NCBI GenBank assembly: GCA_964391065.1
Contig: CAYMKT010000001.1
Coordinates: 13,559-77,558, forward strand
DNA: 64,000 nucleotides
DNA from: Agriterribacter sp964391065
GTDB lineage: Bacteria; Bacteroidota; Bacteroidia; Chitinophagales; Chitinophagaceae
Reading direction: 5' to 3'
The notes under the pieces are model-generated. The model did no database searches, was not told the DNA's origin, and saw nothing but the letters and a program-made list of their open reading frames with translations. Shown here one piece after another: positions 1 to 8,428 of the stretch. Made by a program: the position numbers and the translations under genes. The first letter of the stretch is position 1. Every line of letters begins with the position of its first letter.

Positions 1-22
1 TCTTTACTATACCCTTTATTAT

Positions 23-235
23 TTAGTAATGTAAAATGAGGAAATGCCTTGTTAAAGATTCCAGCAACGGAACATCCGATTGAATTACTTTTTCCTCTGC
101 GCCTGCTTCAGAACATGTTACATTATGCACTACGCGCTTATAGGTATGGGAGGCATAGCTGAATAATAATCCGCCGGCCGCCAGCAAAGCGATTATCAAA
201 ACCACTTTGTTTTTATTTTTCAGCGTTTTGTACAT
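23..235 (-). CDS. small single-pass membrane protein, hypothetical
   Basis: A 70-residue ORF with a Lys-rich N-terminus and one hydrophobic segment (about residues 11-28), followed by a polar tail with a single Cys. It could be a small inner-membrane or secreted protein. No family is recognised. It is divergent from the beta-lactamase gene, with about 165 bp between the two starts. It is kept because the N-terminal charge and membrane segment look natural and no longer gene overlaps it. A chance ORF cannot be excluded. Confidence 0.4.
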   Translation of the reverse strand: MYKTLKNKNKVVLIIALLAAGGLLFSYASHTYKRVVHNVTCSEAGAEEKVIQSDVPLLESLTRHFLILHY

Positions 236-399
236 GTAATGCGAAATTAATTTTTATTTATATATATCCAAAGAAGTGAATGTTAATTACTGTTAAAATC
301 TGTGGTATAACGAAATGGGCATTATAATGTTACAGGCGTTTTTATATTTTAAAAAGCACGTAGGTTTGCAGCCGGTATTGATTTGCCGGAATACCATTA

Positions 400-1248
400 A
401 TGAATGTTAAAAAGTCTTATACCAACGTAATGATGTTAAAATATGCTCCTTTTGTTTTTTTGAGTGCTTTTGCCTTTTTTATTTCGTCCTGTTCTATGAA
501 CAATGTTGAGCAGGACAACTCATTGAAAAAGTATTTTGATGACAACAAGGTGGAGGGAAGCTTCGCCCTGTTTGATAATGGCAGGGGAAAATTTGTAATA
601 TACAATTTGAAAAGGGATACCACACGTATGCTTCCTGCTTCTACATTTAAAATTGTAAACGCACTGATCGCTTTGCAAACCGGCATGGTAACAAGCGATA
701 GCACAATCATAAAATGGGATGGCATAGAAAGAACGATCGGGAATTGGAACCAGGATCTTAGTCTTGCAGATGCCTTCCGCTATTCATCCGTTCCTCATTT
801 CCAGGAATTGGCCAGGCGAATTGGGAGAAATACGATGCAAAAATGGGTGGACACGCTGAAATATGGCAATATGAAACTTGGACCCGCAATAGATTCCTTT
901 TGGCTGGATAACTCGCTTAAAATATCGCCAGACGAAGAGTTAGGATTGGTGAAAAGATTATACTTCGATCAGTTACCCTTTCGAAAAGGGGTTCAGCAAA
1001 CCGTGAGGGAAATGATGCTGCAGGAAGATAATAGTAATTATACATTAAGCTACAAAACGGGTTGGGGTTTTAATGCAGATCACCGTAGCATTGGATGGAT
1101 AGTGGGCTGGATTGAGGAAAACCAGCATCCGTATTTTTTTGTGCTTAATATTGAATCTGGCGACCCTAAAGCAGACATCCCGGCCATACGCAAACGGATA
1201 CTGACGGATATTCTAAAACAATCCGGATTTTTTGAAGGTAAAATGTAG
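400..1248 (+). CDS. class D (OXA-type) beta-lactamase, lipoprotein
   Basis: Serine beta-lactamase that hydrolyses beta-lactams through an acyl-enzyme. All class D signatures are visible: STFK (catalytic Ser, residues 81-84), SSV (129-131), YGN (155-157), the omega-loop Trp in FWL (168) and KTG (219-221). The N-terminus has a hydrophobic stretch ending at Cys31 (ISSC), so a lipid-anchored export form is inferred. In-frame ATGs at 430 and 433 would give a more usual signal length and may be the true start. Length fits the family (about 260-280 aa). It stands alone and ends 2 bp before a sequence gap. Resistance or sensing is not shown by sequence; MecR/BlaR sensor domains share this fold, but no sensor module is fused here. 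Confidence 0.9.
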   Translation: MNVKKSYTNVMMLKYAPFVFLSAFAFFISSCSMNNVEQDNSLKKYFDDNKVEGSFALFDNGRGKFVIYNLKRDTTRMLPASTFKIVNALIALQTGMVTSDSTIIKWDGIERTIGNWNQDLSLADAFRYSSVPHFQELARRIGRNTMQKWVDTLKYGNMKLGPAIDSFWLDNSLKISPDEELGLVKRLYFDQLPFRKGVQQTVREMMLQEDNSNYTLSYKTGWGFNADHRSIGWIVGWIEENQHPYFFVLNIESGDPKADIPAIRKRILTDILKQSGFFEGKM

Positions 1249-1250
1249 CT

Positions 1251-1350
1251 NNNNNNNNNNNNNNNNNNNNNNNNNNNNNNNNNNNNNNNNNNNNNNNNNN
1301 NNNNNNNNNNNNNNNNNNNNNNNNNNNNNNNNNNNNNNNNNNNNNNNNNN
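1251..1350. other. assembly gap (100 N), true gap
   Basis: A run of 100 N. The flanking sequences do not repeat each other, so real sequence of unknown length is missing here. It lies between the beta-lactamase stop and batB, where a batA gene could have been. The 95 bases after the gap (1351-1445) hold no recognisable gene. Confidence 0.95.
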
Positions 1351-1445
1351 GCGGAGTTCTTTTGGCGCCACTGTTGTGTATTTTGAAGCAGCAATTACAC
1401 AATATTATATAGCGAAAAGCATTATTAATCCACATTACAATTGAT

Positions 1446-2447
1446 TTGTTTCGTTTCGAACACATAGAACATTTGCTATTACTGTTATTGATTCCGGTAC
1501 TGGTTTTATTATTCAGAACTGTACTGCGCTGGAAAAAAAATACGGTGAAAAAAATTGGTGATGAAGCACTTGTAAAAGAGCTTATTAGCAACTTCTCTCC
1601 CAAAAACTACCTGTTTCGCTTTATCGTTATGCTGGTTTCGTTTGGCTGCCTTGTGATTGCCGCGGCTAATTTACAATCGGCAACCCAGGTGGAGCAGGTA
1701 AAACGCCGGGGCATAGACATTATTATAGCCATTGATGTTAGCCGAAGCATGCTCGCGGTTGATATTAAACCCAGTCGCCTGGAAAGGGCAAAACAATTTG
1801 TAAATAAATTGATGGATAGACTGCAGAACGACAGGGTAGGATTGGTGCTGTTCGCAGGAAGAGCGTATATGCAAATGCCACTCACCTCCGATCATACTGC
1901 GGCAGGATTATACGTAAGTAATGCCGGACCCGACGCCGTGCCGGCACAGGGAACGGCTATTGGAGAGGCGCTAAAAATTTGTAATGGCGGCTTTAACAAA
2001 GAGGATAAAAAGTACAAAGCAGTTGTGCTGATTACCGATGGCGAGGATCATCATGACGATGCTGTTGCCGTTGCCAGGGAATTGTCCGGAAATGGAGTGC
2101 TTATCAATACCATTGGCGTGGGTACTACGCAGGGATCACCCATTCTTAACGCTATTACAGGGGAGCGTAAACGCGATTTGCACGGTAACGTGGTGATTTC
2201 GAAGTTGAACGAGCAGGAATTAATAGACATAGCACACGAAGCAAATGGCATTTATCAGCAATTGAATGACATTGAAACGGCAGTGGATAAAGTTGTTGGT
2301 CAATTTGCAGGAATGGAATTGAAAACGATTAACGACAATCGTATGCGTCAATATCGCAGCTTTTTTCAATGGTTCCTTATACTGGCTTTTGCAGGGCTTG
2401 CAGGCGAATTGTTTATTTCCGAAAAGAAGCCCATTAAAATGCAATGA
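1446..2447 (+). CDS. batB: BatB-like VWA-domain membrane protein
   Basis: Inner-membrane protein of the Bacteroidota Bat (aerotolerance) family, with two N-terminal membrane segments (about 8-25 and 58-75), a von Willebrand A domain and a C-terminal membrane segment (about 309-325). The MIDAS metal site is visible as DVSRS (97-101), with a later TDGED. The FEHIEHLL opening fits BatB better than BatA. The start is TTG; no upstream ATG fits. Its stop overlaps the next start by 4 bp (ATGA), which implies translational coupling with batC. Bat proteins are proposed to act as a cell-envelope complex in stress tolerance; the molecular role is not known. Confidence 0.85.
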   Translation: MFRFEHIEHLLLLLLIPVLVLLFRTVLRWKKNTVKKIGDEALVKELISNFSPKNYLFRFIVMLVSFGCLVIAAANLQSATQVEQVKRRGIDIIIAIDVSRSMLAVDIKPSRLERAKQFVNKLMDRLQNDRVGLVLFAGRAYMQMPLTSDHTAAGLYVSNAGPDAVPAQGTAIGEALKICNGGFNKEDKKYKAVVLITDGEDHHDDAVAVARELSGNGVLINTIGVGTTQGSPILNAITGERKRDLHGNVVISKLNEQELIDIAHEANGIYQQLNDIETAVDKVVGQFAGMELKTINDNRMRQYRSFFQWFLILAFAGLAGELFISEKKPIKMQ

Positions 2448-3052
2448 AATTTATCTTACTATACATATTACTCTTGATTCATGCGGAAGGTTTTTGCCAG
2501 GAAACCAACCGTTTAATTGGAGAGGGGAATGAAGCCTACCGGCTTCAGCAATACGATAAAGCAATTGCATCTTATAAAGCAGCGCTTGAATCCGACCCTT
2601 CCAATGCTATCGCCTCATTTAACATGGGTAATGCCCTGTTTAAAAATAAAAAATATGAGGAAGCAGCAAAAATTTTTGACGAGGCAACAAAAAAAACAAA
2701 TGACCGGAATTTGCAATCCCGGTTATTTTACAACAAGGGGGTTGCTTTAACGCAACAAAAAAAGCTGGAGGAAAGCATAGCAGCCTATAAGCAATCCTTA
2801 CGCATGAATGCCGCCGATAGCCTTGCCCGCGAAAATCTGCAAAGAGCAATAAACGAGCTAAAACAACAAGAGCAGCAGCAAGACCAGCAAAAAAAACAAC
2901 AGGAACAACCGCAGCCTAAACCTAAACAAAACAAGCTCAACCAGCAGCAGGTGCAGCAATTGCTAAAGGCGCTGGAAGAGCAGGAAAGAAAGTTGCAGGA
3001 CAAAATGATGAAAAAACCGCCGGCGCCCGGGCAGCCAGATAAGGACTGGTAA
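2444..3052 (+). CDS. batC: BatC-like tetratricopeptide-repeat protein
   Basis: Secreted or periplasmic TPR protein. A signal peptide (residues 1-18, ending near FCQ) is followed by about three TPR units (24-135) and a Gln/Lys/Pro-rich tail containing a coiled-coil-like stretch. TPRs probably mediate contacts with the VWA partner encoded just upstream, to which it is coupled by an ATGA overlap. BatC proteins elsewhere have the same TPR plus low-complexity tail layout. A batD gene, the usual next partner, is absent: the next gene is on the opposite strand. Confidence 0.8.
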   Translation: MKFILLYILLLIHAEGFCQETNRLIGEGNEAYRLQQYDKAIASYKAALESDPSNAIASFNMGNALFKNKKYEEAAKIFDEATKKTNDRNLQSRLFYNKGVALTQQKKLEESIAAYKQSLRMNAADSLARENLQRAINELKQQEQQQDQQKKQQEQPQPKPKQNKLNQQQVQQLLKALEEQERKLQDKMMKKPPAPGQPDKDW

Positions 3053-3088
3053 CTATTTTCCACTACTAACATTTCTCCATCCATCCCA

Positions 3089-4018
3089 TCAATTCTTGCG
3101 CCGGTACCTGGCAAGGTTCACCAGCAAAACGCCAGCCAGGATAACTGTTAGTCCTGTTATTTGCAACAGCGATATTTTTTCGTTAGCAAAGAACACACCC
3201 AATAATACGGCCACTACCGGATTTACATAAGCGTGAGTGCTAACCTGGGTTGCCGGACGAACTTTCAGCAGCCATACGTATGAGCTGTAACCTACCAGCG
3301 AACCCATGGTCACCAGATATAAAACCGCCAGCCATGCCGGGCCGGGCACTTGCTGCCAATGAAATTTACTCCAGTCGCCACGTAAACCTCCGGTGATCAT
3401 ATAAGCCAATCCTGCACCCATCATCTGCCAGCCCGAATATAGTGTGCCTGAAAATGAAGTGGGCTTATATTTGGAATACAACGAACCGGATACCCAGGCA
3501 ACCGAGCCGATAACCAGCGCTCCAATAGAAACCATTTCCCACTTATTCCCGTTGCCGGAAAATATGAGTCCCATATTTTCTTTGAACAAAAGAATGATCC
3601 CTATAAAGCCCGTAGCAAGGCCGGCTATAATACCGGGACTGGAGAAATTCGCTTTCCATTTGGAATAGTCGAGTAATACAAACCAGATCGGCGCAGATGC
3701 CAAAAAAACAGCCACCACCGAACTCGGCAGGAACTGTTCCGACCATGCTACGGCGCCATTGCCAACAAACAGCAGCAATAAGCCTATGGCGAATGCCGGC
3801 AGTATATTTTTCCATTTCCAGAGTTGCTCACCCTTCGCAAAACACCAGCCCAACATGAGCAGGCCGGCAGTAAGAAAGCGTAACGTGCCCATTACCGTTA
3901 CAGGCATTTGCTGTATGGCTATAAGAATAAAAAAATAGGTAGAACCCCATACAATATAAATAACGGCAAAAGCAGCGATTATTTTCGTGGTAGAAATTTG
4001 TGGTGTGCCGCTTTCCAT
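3089..4018 (-). CDS. EamA/DMT-family permease (YedA-like)
   Basis: Drug/metabolite-transporter superfamily protein with about ten hydrophobic helices arranged as two EamA repeats, the usual length being about 300 aa. The opening YIVWGSTYF is characteristic of the YedA/RhaT-like branch. Such proteins export amino acids or other small metabolites, but the substrate cannot be read from sequence. It is a single gene convergent with batC and divergently placed from nothing recognisable upstream (about 130 bp to the next gene, which is on the same strand). Confidence 0.85.
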   Translation of the reverse strand: MESGTPQISTTKIIAAFAVIYIVWGSTYFFILIAIQQMPVTVMGTLRFLTAGLLMLGWCFAKGEQLWKWKNILPAFAIGLLLLFVGNGAVAWSEQFLPSSVVAVFLASAPIWFVLLDYSKWKANFSSPGIIAGLATGFIGIILLFKENMGLIFSGNGNKWEMVSIGALVIGSVAWVSGSLYSKYKPTSFSGTLYSGWQMMGAGLAYMITGGLRGDWSKFHWQQVPGPAWLAVLYLVTMGSLVGYSSYVWLLKVRPATQVSTHAYVNPVVAVLLGVFFANEKISLLQITGLTVILAGVLLVNLARYRRKN

Positions 4019-4151
4019 ATTTCTATGTCTTTTAATTCATATCCAAATTCCAGGTTTGGGAGATGTTTCGGGTGATTGCTTTGCGCGGCAAACCTATACG
4101 AAAATATCGATTAAAGATGCGGAGATTTTAAGTGCGGGATCCCGAAAGCAA

Positions 4152-4955
4152 TTATTCATATACCAACATGAACTTATTTCCATTCTCGTTCATTGTTGAA
4201 GGAAAACCCCTGTTGTTGTACTCGTAAGTGGTTTGCGTTGTGGTTAAAACACCCGTGCCGGAGGATGGGCTGATACTGTAGTTGGTAGTGGTGGTTTCAA
4301 TAATATTGTTCTTGCTCACCGAAAAAGGAATATTTTCTACGCCATGATACACAACCGTATAGGGGCTTTTCATGTTATCGTATTTATAACGCTGTTTAAT
4401 AACAAGAACATCGGTGGTGGCCACTTTATATTCTTCGCTTGATATTACATTCCCATTCAGGTAAGTGTATGAAATATAGCCGAACAAAACGCCGTCTGCC
4501 GAATACCTTGACTGCTTAATGGGGAGTCCGGCATTATTATAAGTGAAAACGGTAAACGAACGAAGTTGGTATTGATCGCCTTCTTTGAGGTAATGGTCCT
4601 GTTGTATAATTCGGTTGTTGTTGTATTCGAAAATAGTGCGGCTATACGAATATTGAGTTGTAAATGTGCTGCTGGAGAGATCCATCATTTCTTCCTTTTG
4701 AATCAATTTTTCACCTTCGTATACAAAGTCGGTTTGGGAGGATATTAGCCCGGCAGCATAATCTTTGTAACTGATCCGTGTTTGAATGTGACCGTTACGA
4801 TTGTATATATTTTCATTTTGTATCCTCTCACTGCCATTCCAGCTTGCTTTCACAAATTTTAATGCGGTTCCGGATAACACTTTATCCACTGCAGCTTCTT
4901 TTTTGCAACCTGCAAAAAAGAATGTAAAAGTAAATAGGTATAAAAGCCATTTCAT
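4152..4955 (-). CDS. lipoprotein with YD/RHS-like repeats, hypothetical
   Basis: A 267-residue predicted lipoprotein: short hydrophobic leader ending FFAGC (lipobox Cys at 17), then repeated strands rich in Tyr, Asn and Gly of the type Y-x-Y-N-x-x-G (YSYSRTIFEYNNN, FTYNNAG, YEYNNRG). This resembles the RHS/YD-repeat fold seen in many Bacteroidota surface lipoproteins. No enzymatic motif is present. Location is probably the outer membrane. It stands alone between a transporter and a thioredoxin-fold protein. Confidence 0.65.
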   Translation of the reverse strand: MKWLLYLFTFTFFFAGCKKEAAVDKVLSGTALKFVKASWNGSERIQNENIYNRNGHIQTRISYKDYAAGLISSQTDFVYEGEKLIQKEEMMDLSSSTFTTQYSYSRTIFEYNNNRIIQQDHYLKEGDQYQLRSFTVFTYNNAGLPIKQSRYSADGVLFGYISYTYLNGNVISSEEYKVATTDVLVIKQRYKYDNMKSPYTVVYHGVENIPFSVSKNNIIETTTTNYSISPSSGTGVLTTTQTTYEYNNRGFPSTMNENGNKFMLVYE

Positions 4956-5058
4956 AATCGAAAGTGTTTAACGCCGTCAAAGATCAAATTGACACGGCAT
5001 ATAACCCGAACGTTGCATTGACTTTCAATCGGCAACGCTTTATTCGTTCACGATTGAT

Positions 5059-5718
5059 TCAGGCTATTCCTTTTGCCTCCCTCAGAATGGCGTCTATTCT
5101 GCCCTTGAGCGTATCATAATCAGTGTAGCCGTTAGCCACGGCGTAAAGCCTGGTATCGGCTACCTGCAAAAACACGGCGGGGAATCCGGTCACCTTTAGT
5201 TGTTTGCACAATGCGAACTCGTAATAGGCCTTCTCTTTATATTCTTCGCTGTGCAGCCTTTTATAAAATTCCTCAGCGGGTATCTTATACTTTTCCAGCA
5301 AATGCCGGTAGGCTTCGTCATCGCAGAGGTCCCGGCCCTCATAATGTAATGCATATTGAAGTTCGGCGGCGAACTGAACGGAAAGTTTTGGATAACAATC
5401 TTTGAATACGCAGAGCGCAATGGCAGGCTTTTCAGAATGGGGAAACCAATCGCTTTGGTCGGGGTTAATGATATGCCACAAATAATCCCTGCCAAATTTT
5501 ATACCCGTATAATCTTCAACCGTTTTGTATGCCTGCAGGATATAGTTTGCCATTACACCAATATGCCTGGGTTTTTCAGGAAGAATCATTCCTCCGGACA
5601 GCACTTCAACGGCGATGCTGCGGTAATGCTGGTCAATTTTCGTCATTACGGGGCTAAAGCCATAGCACCAGCCACAATAGGCGTCATAACAATAAATTAT
5701 CCTGGGCAGTGGATCCAT
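5059..5718 (-). CDS. DsbA/FrnE-family thioredoxin-fold oxidoreductase
   Basis: Cytoplasmic thioredoxin-fold protein of the DsbA-like (FrnE) group, with CGWC as redox motif near the N-terminus, a helical insertion, and the cis-Pro loop region TGFPAVF near residue 180. The frame is open 31 codons further upstream to 5811, but the ATG at 5718 (MDPLP) places the first beta strand and CxxC at the usual distance and removes a Lys/Arg-rich non-conserved leader. No signal peptide is seen, so a cytosolic role in thiol-disulfide exchange or oxidative stress is inferred. Monocistronic. Confidence 0.8.
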   Translation of the reverse strand: MDPLPRIIYCYDAYCGWCYGFSPVMTKIDQHYRSIAVEVLSGGMILPEKPRHIGVMANYILQAYKTVEDYTGIKFGRDYLWHIINPDQSDWFPHSEKPAIALCVFKDCYPKLSVQFAAELQYALHYEGRDLCDDEAYRHLLEKYKIPAEEFYKRLHSEEYKEKAYYEFALCKQLKVTGFPAVFLQVADTRLYAVANGYTDYDTLKGRIDAILREAKGIA

Positions 5719-5909
5719 TTCAACAGCAAAGGTAGTTACTGGAAAGAATCGGCTATTTATTTTAAATCGCTTGTTCGAATACGGATTATAATCCTTACCT
5801 TTGCGCCTCAAATTTGAGTTTGTACAGTTCCGGTAATGAAATGATTCAATCTGCTACGCATCTTCTGCTAATAGTTCAGTCGTCCTTACTTCCCCTGTTT
5901 TCTCAGATT

Positions 5910-5917
5910 TACATTTG
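5910..5917 (+). promoter_or_regulatory. Bacteroidota -7 element TACATTTG
   Basis: A perfect match to the TAnnTTTG consensus, 19 bp upstream of the ATG of the RNA-binding protein gene. No clear -33 TTG is seen at the usual distance. Confidence 0.45.
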
Positions 5918-5936
5918 TAAAACTTAATCACTTAGT

Positions 5937-6257
5937 ATGAACATTTATGTTTCCAATTTAAGTTTCAACGTCGTAGACGAGGACTTAAAAGCTTTTTTTG
6001 AAGAATACGGAGAAGTATCTTCTGCCAGGGTTATCACCGATAAATTTACAGGTCGTAGCCGTGGATTTGGTTTTGTAGAAATGCCAAATGACGAAGAAGC
6101 TCAGAAAGCAATCAGCGAATTAGATAAGGGCGTTGTTGAAGGCAGGCCTATCACTGTTACTGAAGCTAAGCCACGTGAAGAACGTAGCAATAGCAATGGT
6201 GGCGGTAACAGACGTTCTTTTGCTGGCAGCAGCAATCGTGGCGGCGGTCGCTATTAA
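5937..6257 (+). CDS. RRM-domain RNA-binding protein
   Basis: Single RNA-recognition-motif protein (residues 1-80) with both signature elements: RNP2 (IYVSNL, residues 3-8) and RNP1 (RGFGFVEM, about 42-49), followed by a Gly/Arg/Ser-rich tail. These proteins bind single-stranded RNA. In Bacteroidota, relatives act as abundant post-transcriptional regulators, the phylum having RRM proteins where others use Hfq. It has its own promoter element and a strong terminator hairpin just downstream, consistent with a highly expressed monocistronic gene. Confidence 0.9.
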   Translation: MNIYVSNLSFNVVDEDLKAFFEEYGEVSSARVITDKFTGRSRGFGFVEMPNDEEAQKAISELDKGVVEGRPITVTEAKPREERSNSNGGGNRRSFAGSSNRGGGRY

Positions 6258-6314
6258 GATTGTAATCTTTCCCGGCTGTTAATATTATAGCACCAGGAGC
6301 GTATTCTTGTAAGG

Positions 6315-6366
6315 AGAGAACATTTCATTGTAGTTCTGTTGAAATACAATCATATGTTCTCTTTTT
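6315..6366 (+). terminator. rho-independent terminator of the RRM gene
   Basis: A long stem: AGAGAACAT (6315-6323) pairs with ATGTTCTCT (6354-6362), and an inner stem pairs ATTGTA (6327-6332) with TACAAT (6345-6350). A T run follows on the + strand. It lies between convergent genes but only the + strand side has the U tract. Confidence 0.8.
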
Positions 6367-6374
6367 ATTTTGGT

Positions 6375-7646
6375 TTATACCGAAGGGATTTTGTACTCGT
6401 TGTAATAGGCTTTTGCGAGATATTCTTTATTCACAGCCTCATCCGTAAACCTGCCCTTCGATTTGTCCCATGCTATTCGTTTGCCACTTCTGAAAGCTAC
6501 ATTGCCCATTTGCGCCACAATGGCCACATCGGCGCCCACCTGTATAGGGGCGGTCAATTCGTCCATTTTACCCGAGCGGATTACAGACATGAAGTTTTGC
6601 ATATGTTTGTCCAGCCCGTTTTCTGAAGGGTTAACCTTTGGCTTACTTACTTTGCTTTTTGAGTTTTTCTCTTCTATCACTTCCCATCCTCCCCGATCTA
6701 ATATTAACGTACCGTTATTTCCTACAAATGCGATTCCATGGTCGCGGGAATATTGTCCATTGTCGATACCCATGGCATGATCCCACACCAGGTTGAAATT
6801 ATCGAATTCATACAATGCAGTGAGTGTATCGGGTGTTTCTTCAGCCAGTTCGGGGTATGCAAATTTTCCGCCCAGGGCCATCACCGTTTTGGGCACATCT
6901 GCCTTCATACCAAAGAGCGCATAATCCAGCAAATGCACGCCCCAATCCGTCATCAGTCCCCCGGCATAATCCCAAAACCAGCGAAAATTAAAGTGAAAAC
7001 GACTGGCATTGAAAGGTTTAGCAGGAGCTGGTCCAAGCCAACCTGCATAATCCACGCCCGGGGGCGGTGCAGTGTCGGGCTGAATAATATCCGGCTTCAT
7101 CCATCCCTGGTAGCACCATACTTTAGCGGTGCGTATATTGCCCAATTGTCCGGAATGAACAAACGCAATAGCATCCCTGAAGTGTTGCTGGCTTCTTTGC
7201 CACTGACCCACCTGTACCACCCTGTTGTATTTTTTTTGAGCAGCCACCATTACATTGCATTCAACAATGGAATTTCCAATAGGTTTTTCAACATATACAT
7301 GCTTACCCGCCTGGCAGGACTCCACCATCTGCAGGCAATGCCAATGGTCGGGCGTGCCAATGATTACCGCGTTAATATCCTTGTCTTCTAAAAGCTTTCT
7401 ATAGTCTCCATAGGTTTTCACTTTGGAGGCATCTATATTCAGTGATGCCAACTCTTTCATACGTTTGTCCAACACATTCTTATCTACATCACATAAGGCT
7501 ACCAGGTTTACTCCAGGTACTTTTATAGCGGCTTTCAGGTCGGACCAGCCCATCCCATTGATGCCTATTACTCCAATATTGATTTGATCGCTTGCCGGAA
7601 TTCCGTTTCTGTGCAACGCAAACAGGTTTGGGCTGAATGCCGATAA
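6375..7646 (-). CDS. Gfo/Idh/MocA-family oxidoreductase, 5' end lost in gap
   Basis: NAD(P)-dependent sugar or inositol oxidoreductase family. An N-terminal Rossmann motif (IGVIGINGMGW) is followed by the EKP motif (VYVEKPIG) with the usual catalytic Lys, and a C-terminal GFO/IDH domain carrying DWGVHLLDY. The first visible residues (LSAFSPNLFAL) lie before the Rossmann strand and look like the end of an exported leader. Many Bacteroidota members carry a Tat signal here, but the start codon is inside the 7647-7746 gap, so this is inference. The codons on the other side of the gap do not read like the rest of the protein. Confidence 0.85.
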   Translation of the reverse strand, partial: LSAFSPNLFALHRNGIPASDQINIGVIGINGMGWSDLKAAIKVPGVNLVALCDVDKNVLDKRMKELASLNIDASKVKTYGDYRKLLEDKDINAVIIGTPDHWHCLQMVESCQAGKHVYVEKPIGNSIVECNVMVAAQKKYNRVVQVGQWQRSQQHFRDAIAFVHSGQLGNIRTAKVWCYQGWMKPDIIQPDTAPPPGVDYAGWLGPAPAKPFNASRFHFNFRWFWDYAGGLMTDWGVHLLDYALFGMKADVPKTVMALGGKFAYPELAEETPDTLTALYEFDNFNLVWDHAMGIDNGQYSRDHGIAFVGNNGTLILDRGGWEVIEEKNSKSKVSKPKVNPSENGLDKHMQNFMSVIRSGKMDELTAPIQVGADVAIVAQMGNVAFRSGKRIAWDKSKGRFTDEAVNKEYLAKAYYNEYKIPSV

Positions 7647-7746
7647 NNNNNNNNNNNNNNNNNNNNNNNNNNNNNNNNNNNNNNNNNNNNNNNNNNNNNN
7701 NNNNNNNNNNNNNNNNNNNNNNNNNNNNNNNNNNNNNNNNNNNNNN
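7647..7746. other. assembly gap (100 N), true gap
   Basis: A run of 100 N with unrelated flanks, so sequence is missing. It removes the start of the oxidoreductase gene. The 124 bases between the gap and the merC-like gene (7747-7870) hold no recognisable feature. Confidence 0.95.
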
Positions 7747-7870
7747 CGGGTTATCATGGCAAGTGTATTTAAGCCAATGAAATTAGGGAAAAAATGGGCA
7801 ATAAGATAAGATTTGATCAACCCGCCTTCCCGGTCCGAAAACAGGGCAATATGTGCCCCGGAAATGAAAA

Positions 7871-8263
7871 TCAGTGATGGTTGCAATCACTGGCGTGACA
7901 ATGGTTGGCCTGCCGGCACAAGCGGTAGTTGATATAATGAGCAGTGACAATACAGCCGATGGCGGGAAGCAAAAGCCATATATGGTAATCGTGAAAAATT
8001 TCCTTGAGGATCAGAAAGGAAATTCCAAAACTGAAGAAAAATATCGGCAAAAATTTATGGTGGTGCTTATTGTATCCATGGTATAGTGCATAAATACCTA
8101 CAATAAAGGCAATGGCTATCATGCAATACTCAAAAACGTAATTATGAACTATGTTTATACCAAATACAGGTAAACTGGTGAGCATTAACGGTAATACGGC
8201 GCAATGTATAGCACATGCAAGCGAAGCAGTAATACCAAGTGCGTCATAATTGATCCTGAACAT
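7871..8263 (-). CDS. MerC-domain membrane protein
   Basis: Small integral membrane protein of the MerC mercury/metal-transport family: four hydrophobic helices and the CAIHC motif in the first helix, where the Cys pair is expected to bind metal. The C-terminus is His/Cys-rich (CHASDCNHH). The frame is open to 8317, but the ATG at 8263 (MFRINYD) is preferred because a TAnnTTTG element and a palindrome lie directly upstream and would otherwise be coding. It is divergent from the SCO and Fur-family genes, suggesting a role in metal handling rather than mercury resistance (no merA/merR). Confidence 0.8.
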   Translation of the reverse strand: MFRINYDALGITASLACAIHCAVLPLMLTSLPVFGINIVHNYVFEYCMIAIAFIVGIYALYHGYNKHHHKFLPIFFFSFGISFLILKEIFHDYHIWLLLPAIGCIVTAHYINYRLCRQANHCHASDCNHH

Positions 8264-8283
8264 AGGCGTAGTTAAAATGGCGG

Positions 8284-8291
8284 CAAATATA
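8284..8291 (-). promoter_or_regulatory. -7 element of the merC-like gene
   Basis: On the minus strand this reads TATATTTG, a perfect TAnnTTTG, 20 bp before the preferred ATG at 8263. Its position supports that start over the longer frame. Confidence 0.5.
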
Positions 8292-8300
8292 CCAAAAATT

Positions 8301-8317
8301 ATGCAACTTTGTTGCAT
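8301..8317. promoter_or_regulatory. palindrome ATGCAAC-TTT-GTTGCAT, candidate operator
   Basis: A perfect inverted repeat with 7-bp arms and a 3-bp spacer, 9 bp upstream of the -7 element of the merC-like gene, where a repressor would block RNA polymerase. A Fur-family regulator gene lies 0.8 kb away in the same cluster and is the obvious candidate to bind it. That link is inference: repeats of this form arise a few times by chance in 64 kb. Confidence 0.4.
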
Positions 8318-8402
8318 TTTGCGAAGCGAGTGCTACAACTTTAACGCTTTCAGGTTGGGGATGCTCTTATTTTGAAAGGCGCGAACATAGCGCATACAGT
8401 TG

Positions 8403-8410
8403 TAACTTTG
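8403..8410 (+). promoter_or_regulatory. -7 element of the SCO gene
   Basis: TAACTTTG, a perfect TAnnTTTG match, 18 bp upstream of the SCO ATG. No -33 TTG occurs at the usual distance. Confidence 0.45.
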
Positions 8411-8428
8411 TAAAGAAAACGTACATAT

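Noticed and set aside
417..725. Minus-strand ORF inside the beta-lactamase gene
   Set aside because: It is antisense to a well-supported enzyme and has no recognisable family.
1232..1444. ORF running across the true gap at 1251
   Set aside because: Most of it is N; the few real codons on each side cannot be assigned to a gene.
6738..7391. 217-residue + strand ORF opposite the oxidoreductase
   Set aside because: It is antisense to a conserved enzyme; its composition is that of a reverse-frame shadow.
7747..7886. Sequence on the far side of the gap as the N-terminus of the Gfo/Idh/MocA gene
   Set aside because: The 46 residues do not resemble a Tat or Sec leader and overlap the merC-like gene's stop; the join is only an artefact of reading through N.
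8264..8317. Extra 18 codons at the N-terminus of the MerC-like protein
   Set aside because: This stretch contains the -7 element and the palindrome; the ATG at 8263 fits both the promoter and the family.
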